Source: Streptomyces nodosus
GTDB lineage: Bacteria > Actinomycetota > Actinomycetes > Streptomycetales > Streptomycetaceae
DNA length: 64,000 nt
Assembly (NCBI RefSeq): GCF_008704995.1
Contig: NZ_CP023747.1
Coordinates: 6,606,001 to 6,670,000, forward strand
Reading direction: 5' to 3'
In this document: positions 25,907 through 34,807 of the stretch, in pieces
Numbering within the stretch: position 1 is the first letter of the stretch
Layout of the letters: every line of letters starts with the position of its first letter
Position numbers and translations under genes: made by a program
Notes under the pieces: generated by a model
Database searches by the model: none
Told to the model about the DNA's origin: nothing
The model's input: only the letters and a program-made list of their open reading frames with translations

Positions 25907-26545
25907 TCATCCCCGGGCGCGGGTCGGTGGCGCGCTCATCGCTGCCGTCAGGAACGTGATCGCCCAGCGCCGGGCCTCCTCGCCTTCCGTCGCCGTCGGG
26001 CGGCAGGCAGGGGAGGGCCGGTTGTAGACCTCGACGCGGTCCACCGCCGTCACGGCGAAGATCCCCCGCATCCGGAACAACAGCTCCTCTGGGGCAAGGC
26101 CGGGCAGTGCGCGTGCGAAAGCCGCCAGGTAGCGCTCGCGGACCGTGTCCTCGTCCGGGCCGGTCCAGCTGCGTGCCTCCTCGGCCGGGTCGCTGAGGAT
26201 CGTCACGATCAGCCGGGACGTCCGGGCTCCGCTCTCATCGCCGGCGGGCATTTTGTCGAAGAGCGGCCCTACGAATGCGTCCACCAGTTCGGCGACCGAC
26301 GGCTCCGGAGTCCTGGCGAGCAGTTCATCGAGCCCGGCGCCCTGGGCGGCGGTCATGGGCTCGACCACGCGGCGGGCGACCGCGGCCAGGAGTTCCGCCT
26401 TCGAACCGAAGTGATAGCCGACGGCGGCCACGTTGGCTCCGGCGCGGTCGGTGATCGCGCGGACCGAGGTCCCGCGGTAGCCGTGCTCGGCGAAGAGGTG
26501 TTCGGCCGCGTCGAGGATCTTGGTCCGGGTATCGGGGAGTGCCAT
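25907..26545 (-). CDS. TetR family transcriptional regulator
   Basis: A 212-residue regulator. The HTH spans about residues 10-55 (TKILDAAEHLFAEHGYRGTS, AITDRAGANVAAVGYHFGSK), and the C-terminal domain is of the DUF1956/CerR-like group that ends near WAITFLTAAM. It diverges from the ketopantoate-reductase-like gene at 26607. The 61-bp gap contains two CAAACGTTTG-type palindromes, so it probably represses that gene and itself. Confidence 0.9.
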   Translation of the reverse strand: MALPDTRTKILDAAEHLFAEHGYRGTSVRAITDRAGANVAAVGYHFGSKAELLAAVARRVVEPMTAAQGAGLDELLARTPEPSVAELVDAFVGPLFDKMPAGDESGARTSRLIVTILSDPAEEARSWTGPDEDTVRERYLAAFARALPGLAPEELLFRMRGIFAVTAVDRVEVYNRPSPACRPTATEGEEARRWAITFLTAAMSAPPTRARG

Positions 26546-26558
26546 GTACCGTACTATA

Positions 26559-26585
26559 CAAACGTTTGATTGAAACGAACGTTTG
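26559..26585. promoter_or_regulatory. TetR-type double operator
   Basis: CAAACGTTTG (26559-26568, perfect palindrome) is followed by CGAACGTTTG (26576-26585), their centres 17 bp apart. The outer AAACGTT and AACGTTT also form a larger dyad. The site lies between the divergent TetR and reductase starts, 22 bp before the latter's ATG, placed to block both promoters. Confidence 0.75.
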
Positions 26586-26606
26586 ACTCATGCGAGAGAG
26601 GTTGTC

Positions 26607-27485
26607 ATGAAACTGCTCGTCTACGGCGCCGGGGTCTGCGGCAGCCTGTTCTCCGCCCACTTGCACGAGGCCGGGCTCGACGTCTCACTCCTCGCCCGGG
26701 GCGCGCGCCTGGCATCCCTGCGTCGGCACGGTGTGCAACTCGCCGAGGAAGACAGCCCTGTCGTCAGGCGGGTGCCGGTACCGGTGGTCGAGCACCCGGA
26801 CGGCGGGTACGACCTGACCGCGGTCCTGGTCCGCACCCATCAGGTCGACGCGGTGCTGGAGTCACTCGCCGGCCTCGAAGGCGATGTGCTGTTCCTGCAC
26901 AACTGGGCGGCCGGCGTGGAGCCGCTGGGCGCGGCGATCGGCCGTGAGCGCGTACTGCTCGGCTTCCCTCCGGCGCTGGCGGGCGGCACGATGGACGGCG
27001 ACGTGGTCCGCTACCGCGCGACCAACTTCATGACCAGCCGGCTCCCGATGCCGATCGGCGAACCCGACGGCCGAACCACCCCGCGACTGGAACGGATCGT
27101 CCGGGAGTTCCGCACCGCCGGGATCAAAGCCAAGGCCGAGCCGCGGATGGATGCCTGGCTCAGGACACACGCCGCGTTCGAGGTGCCACTCGGACAGGTG
27201 GTGCACGCGGCGGGCGGCCCGGTGGCGCTGGCCGACGATCCCGACGCGGTCCGCGGCATGCTCCACCTCATACGGCAGAACCTGGCCGCCATGCCGACGC
27301 CGCCGGTCCCCCGCGCGTTCGCCGCGCTGCAGAGCCTGCCGGAGGGCTTGCTCGTGGCCCTGCTGCGACGCTTCCTGCGCAGCCCGACGGCCGTACGCAG
27401 CGGGCTCAGCGACACCTCCCCTGCGACACCGGCCGAACTCGGACGGCTGGCCGAACAGCTGCGTACCCAAGCGAAGGTCCGGTAG
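26607..27485 (+). CDS. ketopantoate reductase (PanE/ApbA) family protein
   Basis: A 292-residue NADPH-dependent oxidoreductase of the ApbA fold. The Rossmann motif GAGVCGS lies at residues 7-13 (GAG-x-x-G-x). The ARGARL segment after the second strand replaces the NADP-binding Arg region, and the alpha-helical C-terminal domain starts near residue 175 (WLRTHAAFEVPLGQVVHAAG). The PanE catalytic Lys is expected in the segment KAKAEPRMDAWL. The start at 26607 has AGAGAGG. Regulation by a private TetR and absence of pantothenate genes suggest a role other than vitamin B5 synthesis. Confidence 0.85.
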   Translation: MKLLVYGAGVCGSLFSAHLHEAGLDVSLLARGARLASLRRHGVQLAEEDSPVVRRVPVPVVEHPDGGYDLTAVLVRTHQVDAVLESLAGLEGDVLFLHNWAAGVEPLGAAIGRERVLLGFPPALAGGTMDGDVVRYRATNFMTSRLPMPIGEPDGRTTPRLERIVREFRTAGIKAKAEPRMDAWLRTHAAFEVPLGQVVHAAGGPVALADDPDAVRGMLHLIRQNLAAMPTPPVPRAFAALQSLPEGLLVALLRRFLRSPTAVRSGLSDTSPATPAELGRLAEQLRTQAKVR

Positions 27486-27842
27486 ACCCTCGGCGCCAGT
27501 GGCTCCTCGTCCGCATCGCAACTGACTGCGCAGCCGGGATCTCCGGCCGGGCCTCCGGCACACGAGGCGATGTACCTTTCACCCTCGACCTGCGGCGCCG
27601 TCAGGCGATCGATCGCAGCCTCACCGCGCGGCTGCGCTGCCCGGCCCCCGCGCAGGCCGAAGGTCGCCCGCCGACCCACCGGGCGCCAAGTGTGGTGTGA
27701 TCACGACCTCGGAGCCGTCATGGATACCCCCGTTCAGAAATGGCCGGGGCCACTCCTTGCCTCGCTTTGGTGGTCCTTGAACTGAGTGGGGAGGGCGGGG
27801 AGCGAAAAGCAGGTCTTGATCACCCGCGGATAGGCTCGGGCC
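27486..27842. other. intergenic region
   Basis: 357 bp between the ketopantoate-reductase-like gene and the HIT-like gene. No gene or clear regulatory structure is supported. The last 60 bp before 27843 probably carry the promoter of the HIT-like gene. Confidence 0.35.
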
Positions 27843-28322
27843 ATGACCGGTGACTGGCGGATGGACCGGATCGGGGCTGCTCTGCGGGGCGAGAACCCGA
27901 CCGTGCTGCGGCGGCTTGAATCTGGCTTCGCGGTGATCGGCGACGTTCAGTTCCTGCCCGGGTACTCAGTTCTCCTCACGGACGAGCCAGGTGTTCAACG
28001 GCTGTCTGACCTTCCGAGGGCCGAGCGGCTGTCGTTTCTGTCCGGCATGGACCAACTCGGAGAAGCGGTTGAGCGGGCCTGCCGACGGCTGGACCCCGAC
28101 TTCCGTCGGGTCAACCTGGAGATCCTCGGCAACACGGATCCGTTCCTGCATGCCCATGTCTGGCCGCGGTTCGAGTGGGAGCCGACCGAGCTGGTGGGCA
28201 AGCCGGTGTGGCTGTATCCGCGTGACCGGTGGAGTGACGAGCGGTTCAAGCTCGGCACGCGTCACGATGTGCTGCGGGAGGCGATCGGCAGCGAATTGGA
28301 TCGGCTGCGTTCGATGCTCTGA
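27843..28322 (+). CDS. HIT-family hydrolase-like protein
   Basis: A 159-residue protein of the HIT superfamily. DPFLHAHVWPRFEWEP holds the His-x-His-x part of the triad (about residues 98-113). VIGDVQFLPGYSVLLTDEPG near residues 31-50 is the N-terminal strand pair typical of diadenosine-polyphosphate hydrolases, and NLEILGNTDP gives the conserved Asn. The third histidine of HxHxHxx is replaced (HAHVWPR), which may weaken nucleotide hydrolysis. It is alone on its strand with a strong hairpin 6 bp after the stop. Confidence 0.75.
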   Translation: MTGDWRMDRIGAALRGENPTVLRRLESGFAVIGDVQFLPGYSVLLTDEPGVQRLSDLPRAERLSFLSGMDQLGEAVERACRRLDPDFRRVNLEILGNTDPFLHAHVWPRFEWEPTELVGKPVWLYPRDRWSDERFKLGTRHDVLREAIGSELDRLRSML

Positions 28323-28328
28323 CGGTGT

Positions 28329-28358
28329 GGGCCCGCAGACCGTGAGGTCGGCGGGCCC
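28329..28358 (+). terminator. rho-independent-type hairpin after the HIT-like gene
   Basis: GGGCCCGC-A-GACC is paired with GGTC-G-GCGGGCCC around the tetraloop GTGA, a 12-bp stem with one A/G mismatch. It starts 6 bp after the stop codon. There is no long T tract, as is usual in Streptomyces. Confidence 0.75.
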
Positions 28359-28619
28359 GATGTTCAGTGCCGGTCGGTGGACGTCACGGAGTCCCTCGCA
28401 GCGGAACGATCTCGAGGATGGCCGTGGGGACAGAGCGGCGGGCCTTCCCGGGGTTGCCAGACGCGCAACGTTGGCGATCGGCTGCTGGTAGTGCGCACAG
28501 TTCGGGGTCGCCGTCGGCTCCAACGAGTCACGTGCCAGCGTTGGTTGGTGTGATGGCGCTCGGCTGAACCGTGTGGGCTGCAGTGGCAACTCGGGCAGTG
28601 GCGGCGGTGTCTCGCCGAA
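28359..28619. other. intergenic region
   Basis: 261 bp downstream of the HIT-like gene's terminator hairpin and before the stop codon of the minus-strand membrane protein. No gene or further structure is supported. Confidence 0.3.
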
Positions 28620-29045
28620 TCAGCGGGCGTGGTCTTGGGGGAAACACTCCGCAGCCGGTCGGCCACGGCTCCGGTGGCGGCGGTAGGCGAAGACCGCCAG
28701 CGTCACCAGGCAGCCGGTCAACACGGCCATGCAGGTGAACAGGAGTGGATTGACCCAGCCGCTCACGAGTTCTTTCCGCTCACCGTTGTCCCAGTGGCAG
28801 GTGGCCTGCACGGGGAAAACGCTGTTCTCGTAGCGGTCGAAGTGGACGATGGAGACCCTGTGCAAGAGTTCGGGACACGCGTGCGACGGGAAAGTGAAGA
28901 AGACCTGAAACCAGCCGAACAAGCAGCACAGGATTCCCGTGGCGGTGGAAGCCTTGACCAGGCCGACAAGACGTCGGCCCTTCTGGAGACGTACGAAGGC
29001 CAGCCCGAAGCCCACAGAGAGCACCGCCAGGAACCAGGAATCCAT
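28620..29045 (-). CDS. small integral membrane protein
   Basis: A 141-residue protein with three predicted membrane helices: residues 3-20 (SWFLAVLSVGFGLAFVRL), 33-52 (STATGILCCLFGWFQVFFTF) and 98-121 (PLLFTCMAVLTGCLVTLAVF). The loop between the second and third is extracytoplasmic and holds two cysteines (HACPELL and ATCHWDN) that could pair. The tail is basic. I do not recognise a family. It starts at the ATG at 29045. Confidence 0.65.
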   Translation of the reverse strand: MDSWFLAVLSVGFGLAFVRLQKGRRLVGLVKASTATGILCCLFGWFQVFFTFPSHACPELLHRVSIVHFDRYENSVFPVQATCHWDNGERKELVSGWVNPLLFTCMAVLTGCLVTLAVFAYRRHRSRGRPAAECFPQDHAR

Positions 29046-29106
29046 CAGGCTGCACCAACCGCTGCGGCTAAGAGGGCGGAGGTAAAAGGCCTACGTATCA
29101 AGAGGA

Positions 29107-29236
29107 TTACTCCGGGGCGGTGTCATAGTGGCGCAACCTGGTTCCGTCAGGGCCGTACACGTCCAGTATGTAGCCCTGAGCGAGGCTGACGCCCTGCCTG
29201 TCCCCGTAGCCGGCCTGCTTACGGGTCCACACCGTC
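29107..29236 (-). pseudogene. C-terminal gene fragment
   Basis: About 42 codons look like the end of a real protein: NRLTVWTRKQAGYGDRQGVS, LAQGYILDVYGPDGTRLRHY, DTAPE, stop. Upstream of Asn the frame has shadow composition (Arg/Gly/Ala-rich) with no family trace, so the rest of the gene is missing. Possibly a tail left by recombination beside the SUKH-like gene at 29370. Family unknown. Confidence 0.35.
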
Positions 29237-29369
29237 AGCCTGTTGCCCGGACGGTCACCCCCTGCCCGACCGCACCGGCCGCGCGTCGCTGCCGCTGGAC
29301 CGCGAGCTGAAGCGCGCCTTCCGGTCCCTCGTTCGCCGTCCGTCCGCCGCCCGCCGGGCCCGCGGCTTC

Positions 29370-31262
29370 TCAGTGCATGCGGATCACCGTGTACGTCTCT
29401 CCGTCCCTGGGTGGCCGCGTCCAGGAGCGGGTGGTGAAGGTGTGCAGTCGCCCGTTCATGATGGCGTGACGTGGCAGATGGGCACCGAACTCCACAGTCA
29501 CCGCTTCCAGCAGCGACCGTTCCGCCTCGGCACGGTCCTCCAGATCGCCGAAGAACCGGCTCGGGTCCAGCGCCCGCGGTATCTCCCCGCTCTGTCGGAG
29601 CTGTCCGTCCGCGTACGTGAAGGCGTACCGCTCGGCACCGTCTTCCGCCACCGAAAGGTGGAAGTACGGCTCCCCGTGCCATGTCCTCAGGCCGCTCCAC
29701 ACCACCACCGCGCGGGTGCCCGCGCTGGCGGCCGCGGCCGGGGAGACGAACCGCTGCTGTTCGAACGGGGCGGGGTTGCCGTCGAAGGCGAAGCTCCAGT
29801 CGGCGCCGGCGCGGCCGACCGCCATGAGAGCCCTGTCGTCATAGGACGAGAATTCCCTTTGGCCGTCCAGCGGCCTGTGGCGCGCCTCCCAGAAGGTCAT
29901 GGGTTCGTTCAGCACGGTGCCGTCCCCGTCTGCGAGCCGTCCGGGCAACTCCTCGGGCTCCACACCCTTCACCAGGACGAACCGATAGGACGTGCGGTTG
30001 TTGCCCGGGTCCGGCTCCGCGAGCCATGCCAGGTCGCGCGGGTCGAGCCCGGCCGTCGGACGGGGTGCCTCACCCGTCTGCCCGCCCCTCGGCGTGGACA
30101 GCAGCTCGCGGCCCCGCTCCGGGGTCAGCAGCGGCCCGAGCGCGGGGTCGGCCACCCACCCCAGCGGCGCCAGATGGTCCGGACCCAGCGGCTCCCACCG
30201 GGGCACAGCGTCTCTCAGCGTCTGCCACGCCCCGTCGGTGTCTCCCCACCGTGCCAGCTCCCGCGCCCGCTCGACAGCCTCACCGAACGCCCCGGCCGCC
30301 GTGTACCGGTAGGTGCCGCTCCTCACCTGATCGAGCGTCATGTAGGCCAGTGACACCAGGGCGTCGTCGGCGCCCCGCAGATGGAACGTCAGCGTGGAGT
30401 CGTCCCGGTACGAGTGCGCCGCGTGCTCGGCGACCAGCGGCGGCAGCAGATCGGGCGCGTACCGCGGGTCCGTCACCAGGCCGTCGAAGTACACCATGGA
30501 GGTCCGTCCGAGCAGGCGGCGTATCTGGTCGCCCAGCCCGGTGGCCCGCGGTCTGCCGTACCGCTTGGCCTCGTCCAGTGCCTTTACCGCCCGCTCCCAG
30601 CCGCCGCGCAGTGCCTCCAGCCGGGCCTCCTCCACCTGGGCGTCCAGCTTGCGCGTCGTGTCGTTGATGAACACCGCCTTCCCGTCGCTCCGGTGTGCCC
30701 GCAGGCTGTGGAACTCCCGGTACATGTCCCGCATGAACTCGAGGAAGTTCGCATGCCGCTCGGGCGGCTCGGCACGCCAGCTCGCCCACGTGTACACGGC
30801 CCACTCACCGCCCTCATCCACGTCCTCGGGGTCCATGAGGACGTAGGTGATGTCGGACTCCACGTCGAGTTGCAGCCCGCGCCGCCAGATGTCCGCCTCC
30901 CGCCGCTCCTCGGGCCCGGCGTCCTCGTCCAGGTACTCCTCGGATATGTCCGCGAGTCCCGACTCGTTGTCGTGCCAGCGTGCGTCCTCGGTCCCCGCCA
31001 GCAGCCACACGAATCCACCCGCGTGCCGCCACCCGTCGCTGACCTTGAGGAACTCCCGGTACGACGGGGGCATCCGTCTGCCGAGGCGCTCCTCCATGGC
31101 TGCGATCCGCTCCTCGGAGGCGGGCGGGAACCCGAGCCACCGTGCCTGCCGGGCGGCCTCCTCGTCCTCGTCCCGCGTCTCGCCGTCCGGCAGGGAATCC
31201 GCCCACTCCCCGCTCCACCTCAGCAGGAAGGACCGCCAGTCGAATGCCGTGGTGTCCGTCAT
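29370..31262 (-). CDS. large SMI1/KNR4-domain protein
   Basis: A 630-residue protein. After a short leader, a SUKH domain covers about residues 45-190 (LGFPPASEERIAAMEERLGR, MPPSYREFLKVSDGWRHAGG, FVWLLAGTEDARW). The rest is less familiar: a 200-residue middle region with GLVTDPRYAPDLLPPLVAEH and repeated W/Y-rich strands, and a C-terminal region with conserved-looking VVVWSGLRTWHGEPYFHLSV. It is cytosolic, with no membrane segment. A start at 31262 is used (MTDTTAFDWRSFLL). It may bind and neutralise a toxin or be a SUKH-based scaffold. No toxin gene is adjacent. Confidence 0.75.
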   Translation of the reverse strand: MTDTTAFDWRSFLLRWSGEWADSLPDGETRDEDEEAARQARWLGFPPASEERIAAMEERLGRRMPPSYREFLKVSDGWRHAGGFVWLLAGTEDARWHDNESGLADISEEYLDEDAGPEERREADIWRRGLQLDVESDITYVLMDPEDVDEGGEWAVYTWASWRAEPPERHANFLEFMRDMYREFHSLRAHRSDGKAVFINDTTRKLDAQVEEARLEALRGGWERAVKALDEAKRYGRPRATGLGDQIRRLLGRTSMVYFDGLVTDPRYAPDLLPPLVAEHAAHSYRDDSTLTFHLRGADDALVSLAYMTLDQVRSGTYRYTAAGAFGEAVERARELARWGDTDGAWQTLRDAVPRWEPLGPDHLAPLGWVADPALGPLLTPERGRELLSTPRGGQTGEAPRPTAGLDPRDLAWLAEPDPGNNRTSYRFVLVKGVEPEELPGRLADGDGTVLNEPMTFWEARHRPLDGQREFSSYDDRALMAVGRAGADWSFAFDGNPAPFEQQRFVSPAAAASAGTRAVVVWSGLRTWHGEPYFHLSVAEDGAERYAFTYADGQLRQSGEIPRALDPSRFFGDLEDRAEAERSLLEAVTVEFGAHLPRHAIMNGRLHTFTTRSWTRPPRDGETYTVIRMH

Positions 31263-31387
31263 GTGCCCGATGCTGCCACCCACCACTGACAGTGCCAGGA
31301 CGAGTCTGGCAACCGCGTGGCGGCATTCAGGGAGGAGGACGCGGTGAGATCGGGAATACGACAGGACCCACGTACCCGAACAGGCCC

Positions 31388-32062
31388 TCAGCCCGGCAAG
31401 GGATAGCCGATCTGGGCCATGTCCTTTTCAAGGCCGGCAAGGTCGACACCGGGGTTCAGCGATGACACGACGCTGTGCGTGAGAGGCCGCAAGGCATAGA
31501 TGTGACGCACCGCCTCGAGGTTCACCGCCGCTTCGTAGTACTCCTCCGCGAACTGCCGGTATGTCTCGGGCCGGCCACCAAGGAGGACGTCGAAGAGCCA
31601 CTCCGCGCTTCCGTCGTCCTTCGCTCCCTCAGGCAGTGCGTCGATGGCACCGCACTTCCACTCGGCGTCGGCCGCTTCTCGCCAGAAGCACACCGTCGCT
31701 CGCGGCATCCCGTCGATGTCGCAGAAGGCGGGGTCTGTGACCTGGGGGAGGAATGCTTCGGGTATTCCGTCGAACAGTCCCGGCCACGGTGCCGGGGGCG
31801 TCAACCGATACGGGCTCATCGGCGACTCGTGATCGAAGCCGCGGGCGTAGACGCCCGCCGGTGAGAAGACGATCGAGTAGTCATTGCCGCAGCCGTCACG
31901 CATGGAGGCCATCTCCTCCGTCGGCGACCACCGGGCGTCGAACGAGTAGAACCGGGACTCCCAGTCCGGGCTCATGATGGCGTCCACCACGGCCATGGCT
32001 CGGGAGCGGTTCCGAACGATCGAAATCCCAGGCAGTCGGCGTATCACTTCATCGACAGACAC
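31388..32062 (-). CDS. conserved actinobacterial hypothetical protein
   Basis: A 224-residue protein from the GTG at 32062 (VSVDEVIRRLPGISIVRNRS). The pattern WESRFYSFDARWSPTEEMAS, SIVFSPAGVYARGFDHESPM, VCFWREAADAEW and a C-terminal HIYALRPLTHSVVSSLNPGV reads as a coherent, conserved protein of unknown function. I recall similar sequences as hypothetical proteins in streptomycetes. It is cytosolic and lies 125 bp upstream of the SUKH-type gene in the same direction, perhaps as one unit. The longer upstream frame is not supported. Confidence 0.7.
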   Translation of the reverse strand: MSVDEVIRRLPGISIVRNRSRAMAVVDAIMSPDWESRFYSFDARWSPTEEMASMRDGCGNDYSIVFSPAGVYARGFDHESPMSPYRLTPPAPWPGLFDGIPEAFLPQVTDPAFCDIDGMPRATVCFWREAADAEWKCGAIDALPEGAKDDGSAEWLFDVLLGGRPETYRQFAEEYYEAAVNLEAVRHIYALRPLTHSVVSSLNPGVDLAGLEKDMAQIGYPLPG

Positions 32063-32252
32063 AGCCACATCCAAGCCGATCCCACTGACAACATCCGCAC
32101 CGCACTCACCGCCCCGCAGGGACTGGCACCGGATACGTCCGCTGCGTACGCCGAACACGGCGATGTCCGGTTATCGCCGGTCCGCGGTAAATGCCTGGAC
32201 TGGGGAACTCCGCGGACGGGAGACTTCCGACTTCCGAACCTCCGGGAGTGTG

Positions 32253-34172
32253 ATGGGGACAACAGATACGCGAGGGTCGACGCCGGGCAGGAGCGCGGTC
32301 GTTCTGGCGCTGCGCCGCTACGGCCAGGAACTGCTGCGGCTACGACTACTGGCCCTGCCCGCGCTGCTGTTGCCGGCCGTGGGCAACATCGGCATCCGCT
32401 ATGTCGGCCCGCTGCTGATCGCCAAACTGGCAGGACAGGCCGCCCACGGCGGCGGTCTCACCCTCAGCTCGGCGCTGCCGTACGTGCTGGGCTTCGGCGT
32501 GACGCTGCTGCTCGCCGAGGTTGTGTGGCGGATCGGGCAGCACTGCCTGAACCGCGTGGCCGCCCTGGGCATGGAACACCTGTATGTGAGCGGCATGGAC
32601 GAACTCCTCGCCAAGGACGCGGCGTTCTTCCATGACAACTTCGCCGGCTCCCTGACCAAACGGGTGCTCAGCTTCGGCAAGCGCTTCGAGGACTTCGTCG
32701 ACACGGTGACGTACCGGATCGTGGGCAGTCTCGTCCCCTTGGTGTTCGGTGCCGTGGTGCTGTGGAGCTACGAACCGATGCTCGTCGTCGGCCTTCTTGT
32801 GATGATCGCGCTGACCGTGGTGGCCGCGACGCCTCTGATCCGTCGCCGGCAGCGGCTCGTCAACGACCGTGAGGCGGCGATCGCCCGGGTCTCCGGCCAT
32901 GTCGCCGACAGCCTCATGAACATGGAGACCATCCGGGCGTTCGCGGCCGAGCGGCGGGAGGCCGACGAGCACCGCAACCGTGTCGCGGACTCCCGGCGCC
33001 TGACGCTGAGGTCGTGGGACTACGGCAATCTGCGCGTCGACACCCTGGTCGCCCCCATGTCCGTGCTGACCAACGTGCTGGGTCTGTTGGTCGCCATCGC
33101 CTTCGGCGGCTCGGGTCAGGGAGTCGAGGAGATCGTCGTCGCTTTCACCTACTACTCCAACGCCACCCAGATCATGTTCGAGTTCAACCAGATCTACCGG
33201 CGCCTGGAAAGCTCGTTGACCGAGGCCGCGCAGTTCACGGAGCTGCTGCTGGATCCGCCCACCGTGCTCGACCCGACGCAACCCGAACCGCTCGCACCGC
33301 GGGACACCGGCGTTCGTTTCGAGGCGGTGACCTTCGCCCACACGGGTGCGAAGCCGATCTTCCAGGGACTCGACCTGGACGTGCCCGCAGGCGCACGGAT
33401 CGGCCTGGTCGGCAGATCCGGCGGTGGCAAGACCACGCTCACCCGGCTCCTGCTGCGGATGTCGGACATCGACGACGGACGCATCCTGATCGGAGGTCAG
33501 GACATCAGCCGGCTGCGCCAGACCGATCTGCGCTCACTGATCGCCTACGTCCCGCAGGAGCCGGCCATGTTCCACCGCAGCCTGCGGGACAACATCGCCT
33601 TCGCCCGGCCCGGCGCCACCGACGAGGACATCTACGCGGCGGCCGCGGCCGCGCACGTCACGGAGTTCGCCGACCAACTCCCCGACGGCTTCGCCACTCT
33701 GGTGGGGGAGCGGGGCGTCAAACTCTCGGGCGGTCAGCGTCAGCGCGTCGCCCTTGCCAGGGCCATCCTGCGCGACGCCCCGATCCTGCTGCTCGACGAG
33801 GCGACCAGCGCGCTGGACTCGGAGAGCGAACTCCTCGTCCAGGACGCCCTGTGGCGGCTGATGGACGGACGTACGGCCCTCGTGGTCGCCCACCGCCTCA
33901 GTACCGTCGCCGGCATGGACCGTCTGATCGTCCTGGACCGTGGAAGCGTCGTCGAGCAGGGCACCCACGAGGAACTGCTCGCGGCGGACGGTGCCTACGC
34001 CAAGCTGTGGCAGCACCAGTCGGGCGGCTTCCTCGGCGAGAGCGCCGACTCGGCCCTCGGGTCCCCGGTCCCGGAAACCGGTCCCGGCGGGCTGCCCGGA
34101 CCGGCCGACCCGGCACCCGACGGGGGCCGCGGGGCGCCGTCGCACGCTCGTACGAGCACCGGGTCCATGTGA
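32253..34172 (+). CDS. ABC transporter, fused permease/ATPase (exporter type)
   Basis: A 639-residue half-transporter that should homodimerise. Six helices lie in about residues 20-310, followed by a nucleotide-binding domain from about 345: Walker A GRSGGGKTT, Q-loop YVPQEP, signature LSGGQRQRVALARA, Walker B ILLLDEATSALD and H-loop VVAHRLS. The extension after residue 590 is Pro/Gly/Ala-rich and disordered. GGGAG precedes the ATG at 32253. Such proteins export lipids, peptides or drugs; the substrate cannot be told. The MarR gene that follows is convergent and has a different target. Confidence 0.93.
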   Translation: MGTTDTRGSTPGRSAVVLALRRYGQELLRLRLLALPALLLPAVGNIGIRYVGPLLIAKLAGQAAHGGGLTLSSALPYVLGFGVTLLLAEVVWRIGQHCLNRVAALGMEHLYVSGMDELLAKDAAFFHDNFAGSLTKRVLSFGKRFEDFVDTVTYRIVGSLVPLVFGAVVLWSYEPMLVVGLLVMIALTVVAATPLIRRRQRLVNDREAAIARVSGHVADSLMNMETIRAFAAERREADEHRNRVADSRRLTLRSWDYGNLRVDTLVAPMSVLTNVLGLLVAIAFGGSGQGVEEIVVAFTYYSNATQIMFEFNQIYRRLESSLTEAAQFTELLLDPPTVLDPTQPEPLAPRDTGVRFEAVTFAHTGAKPIFQGLDLDVPAGARIGLVGRSGGGKTTLTRLLLRMSDIDDGRILIGGQDISRLRQTDLRSLIAYVPQEPAMFHRSLRDNIAFARPGATDEDIYAAAAAAHVTEFADQLPDGFATLVGERGVKLSGGQRQRVALARAILRDAPILLLDEATSALDSESELLVQDALWRLMDGRTALVVAHRLSTVAGMDRLIVLDRGSVVEQGTHEELLAADGAYAKLWQHQSGGFLGESADSALGSPVPETGPGGLPGPADPAPDGGRGAPSHARTSTGSM

Positions 34173-34190
34173 CGGTCCTGCGGCTCCTGG

Positions 34191-34217
34191 CTCCCCGGCC
34201 CCGTTGTGGCCGGGGAG
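34191..34217. terminator. bidirectional hairpin between ABC exporter and MarR genes
   Basis: A perfect 10-bp stem, CTCCCCGGCC paired with GGCCGGGGAG, with a 7-nt loop, placed between the convergent genes ending at 34172 and 34235. Confidence 0.75.
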
Positions 34218-34234
34218 GCGGCGGCGTATGTCGT

Positions 34235-34732
34235 TCACGAGCATCCGGCCGGTGAGAGCCCCGTCCCGATCAGCCGGGTGACCTGGTTCAGCGCCTCCTC
34301 GCCGGCCTGGTCGAGCCCGTCGGTCAGTGGCTTGAGAGCCTCCTCGACCTGCTGGTGCACCCGCGCGGCGAGTTTCAGCCCCTCGTCGGTCATGACGACG
34401 TCCCAGGCGCGGGCGTCCTCGGCGTTGCGGACCCGTCGGAGCAGTCCCCGTTGTTCCGCACGGTTGATCAGGCCGGACATCGTGGACTTCTCCAAGCCGA
34501 GGAATGCGGCGAGCTGAGCCATCCTCGGCCTGCGGTCCCGCAGGATCCCGAGGACACGCAACTGCGTCAGGGACACGTCGTGCTCGGCCGCGACCCGGGT
34601 GAGCACGCCCATCACCGTGAACGCGATCTGCACCAGGGCATCGGTCGGTTCCGTGTCCCCCGGTGCGAGGCCGGGGTGGCCGTCGAGACCGGGGGTATCG
34701 GCGGAGGACGGGAGGCTGCTCATGCGAGCCAT
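34235..34732 (-). CDS. MarR family transcriptional regulator
   Basis: A 165-residue MarR regulator. Its winged helix runs VSLTQLRVLGILRDRRPRMA, QLAAFLGLEKSTMSGLINRA, EQRGLLRRVRNAEDARAWDV, with the wing loop containing D-A-R. The N-terminal 25 residues are a flexible extension. It faces the quinone-oxidoreductase-like gene at 34808, and the 75-bp gap carries a TACGAAC/GTTCGTA dyad. Repression of that gene, relieved by a phenolic or electrophilic ligand, is the usual scheme. Confidence 0.9.
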   Translation of the reverse strand: MARMSSLPSSADTPGLDGHPGLAPGDTEPTDALVQIAFTVMGVLTRVAAEHDVSLTQLRVLGILRDRRPRMAQLAAFLGLEKSTMSGLINRAEQRGLLRRVRNAEDARAWDVVMTDEGLKLAARVHQQVEEALKPLTDGLDQAGEEALNQVTRLIGTGLSPAGCS

Positions 34733-34755
34733 CGTAGCTTGACTTTAATTCGCGG

Positions 34756-34782
34756 TACGAACTAGTTTGAAGTTTGTTCGTA
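34756..34782. promoter_or_regulatory. MarR-type operator
   Basis: Inverted repeat TACGAAC (34756-34762) and GTTCGTA (34776-34782) with a 13-bp AT-rich centre that includes the palindrome AACTAGTT at 34760-34767. It lies between the divergent MarR and oxidoreductase starts, where a repressor would cover both promoters. A second short palindrome, CCAACTAATTGG, follows at about 34786. Confidence 0.7.
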
Positions 34783-34807
34783 TCGCCAACTAATTGGGGG
34801 TAGTGTC

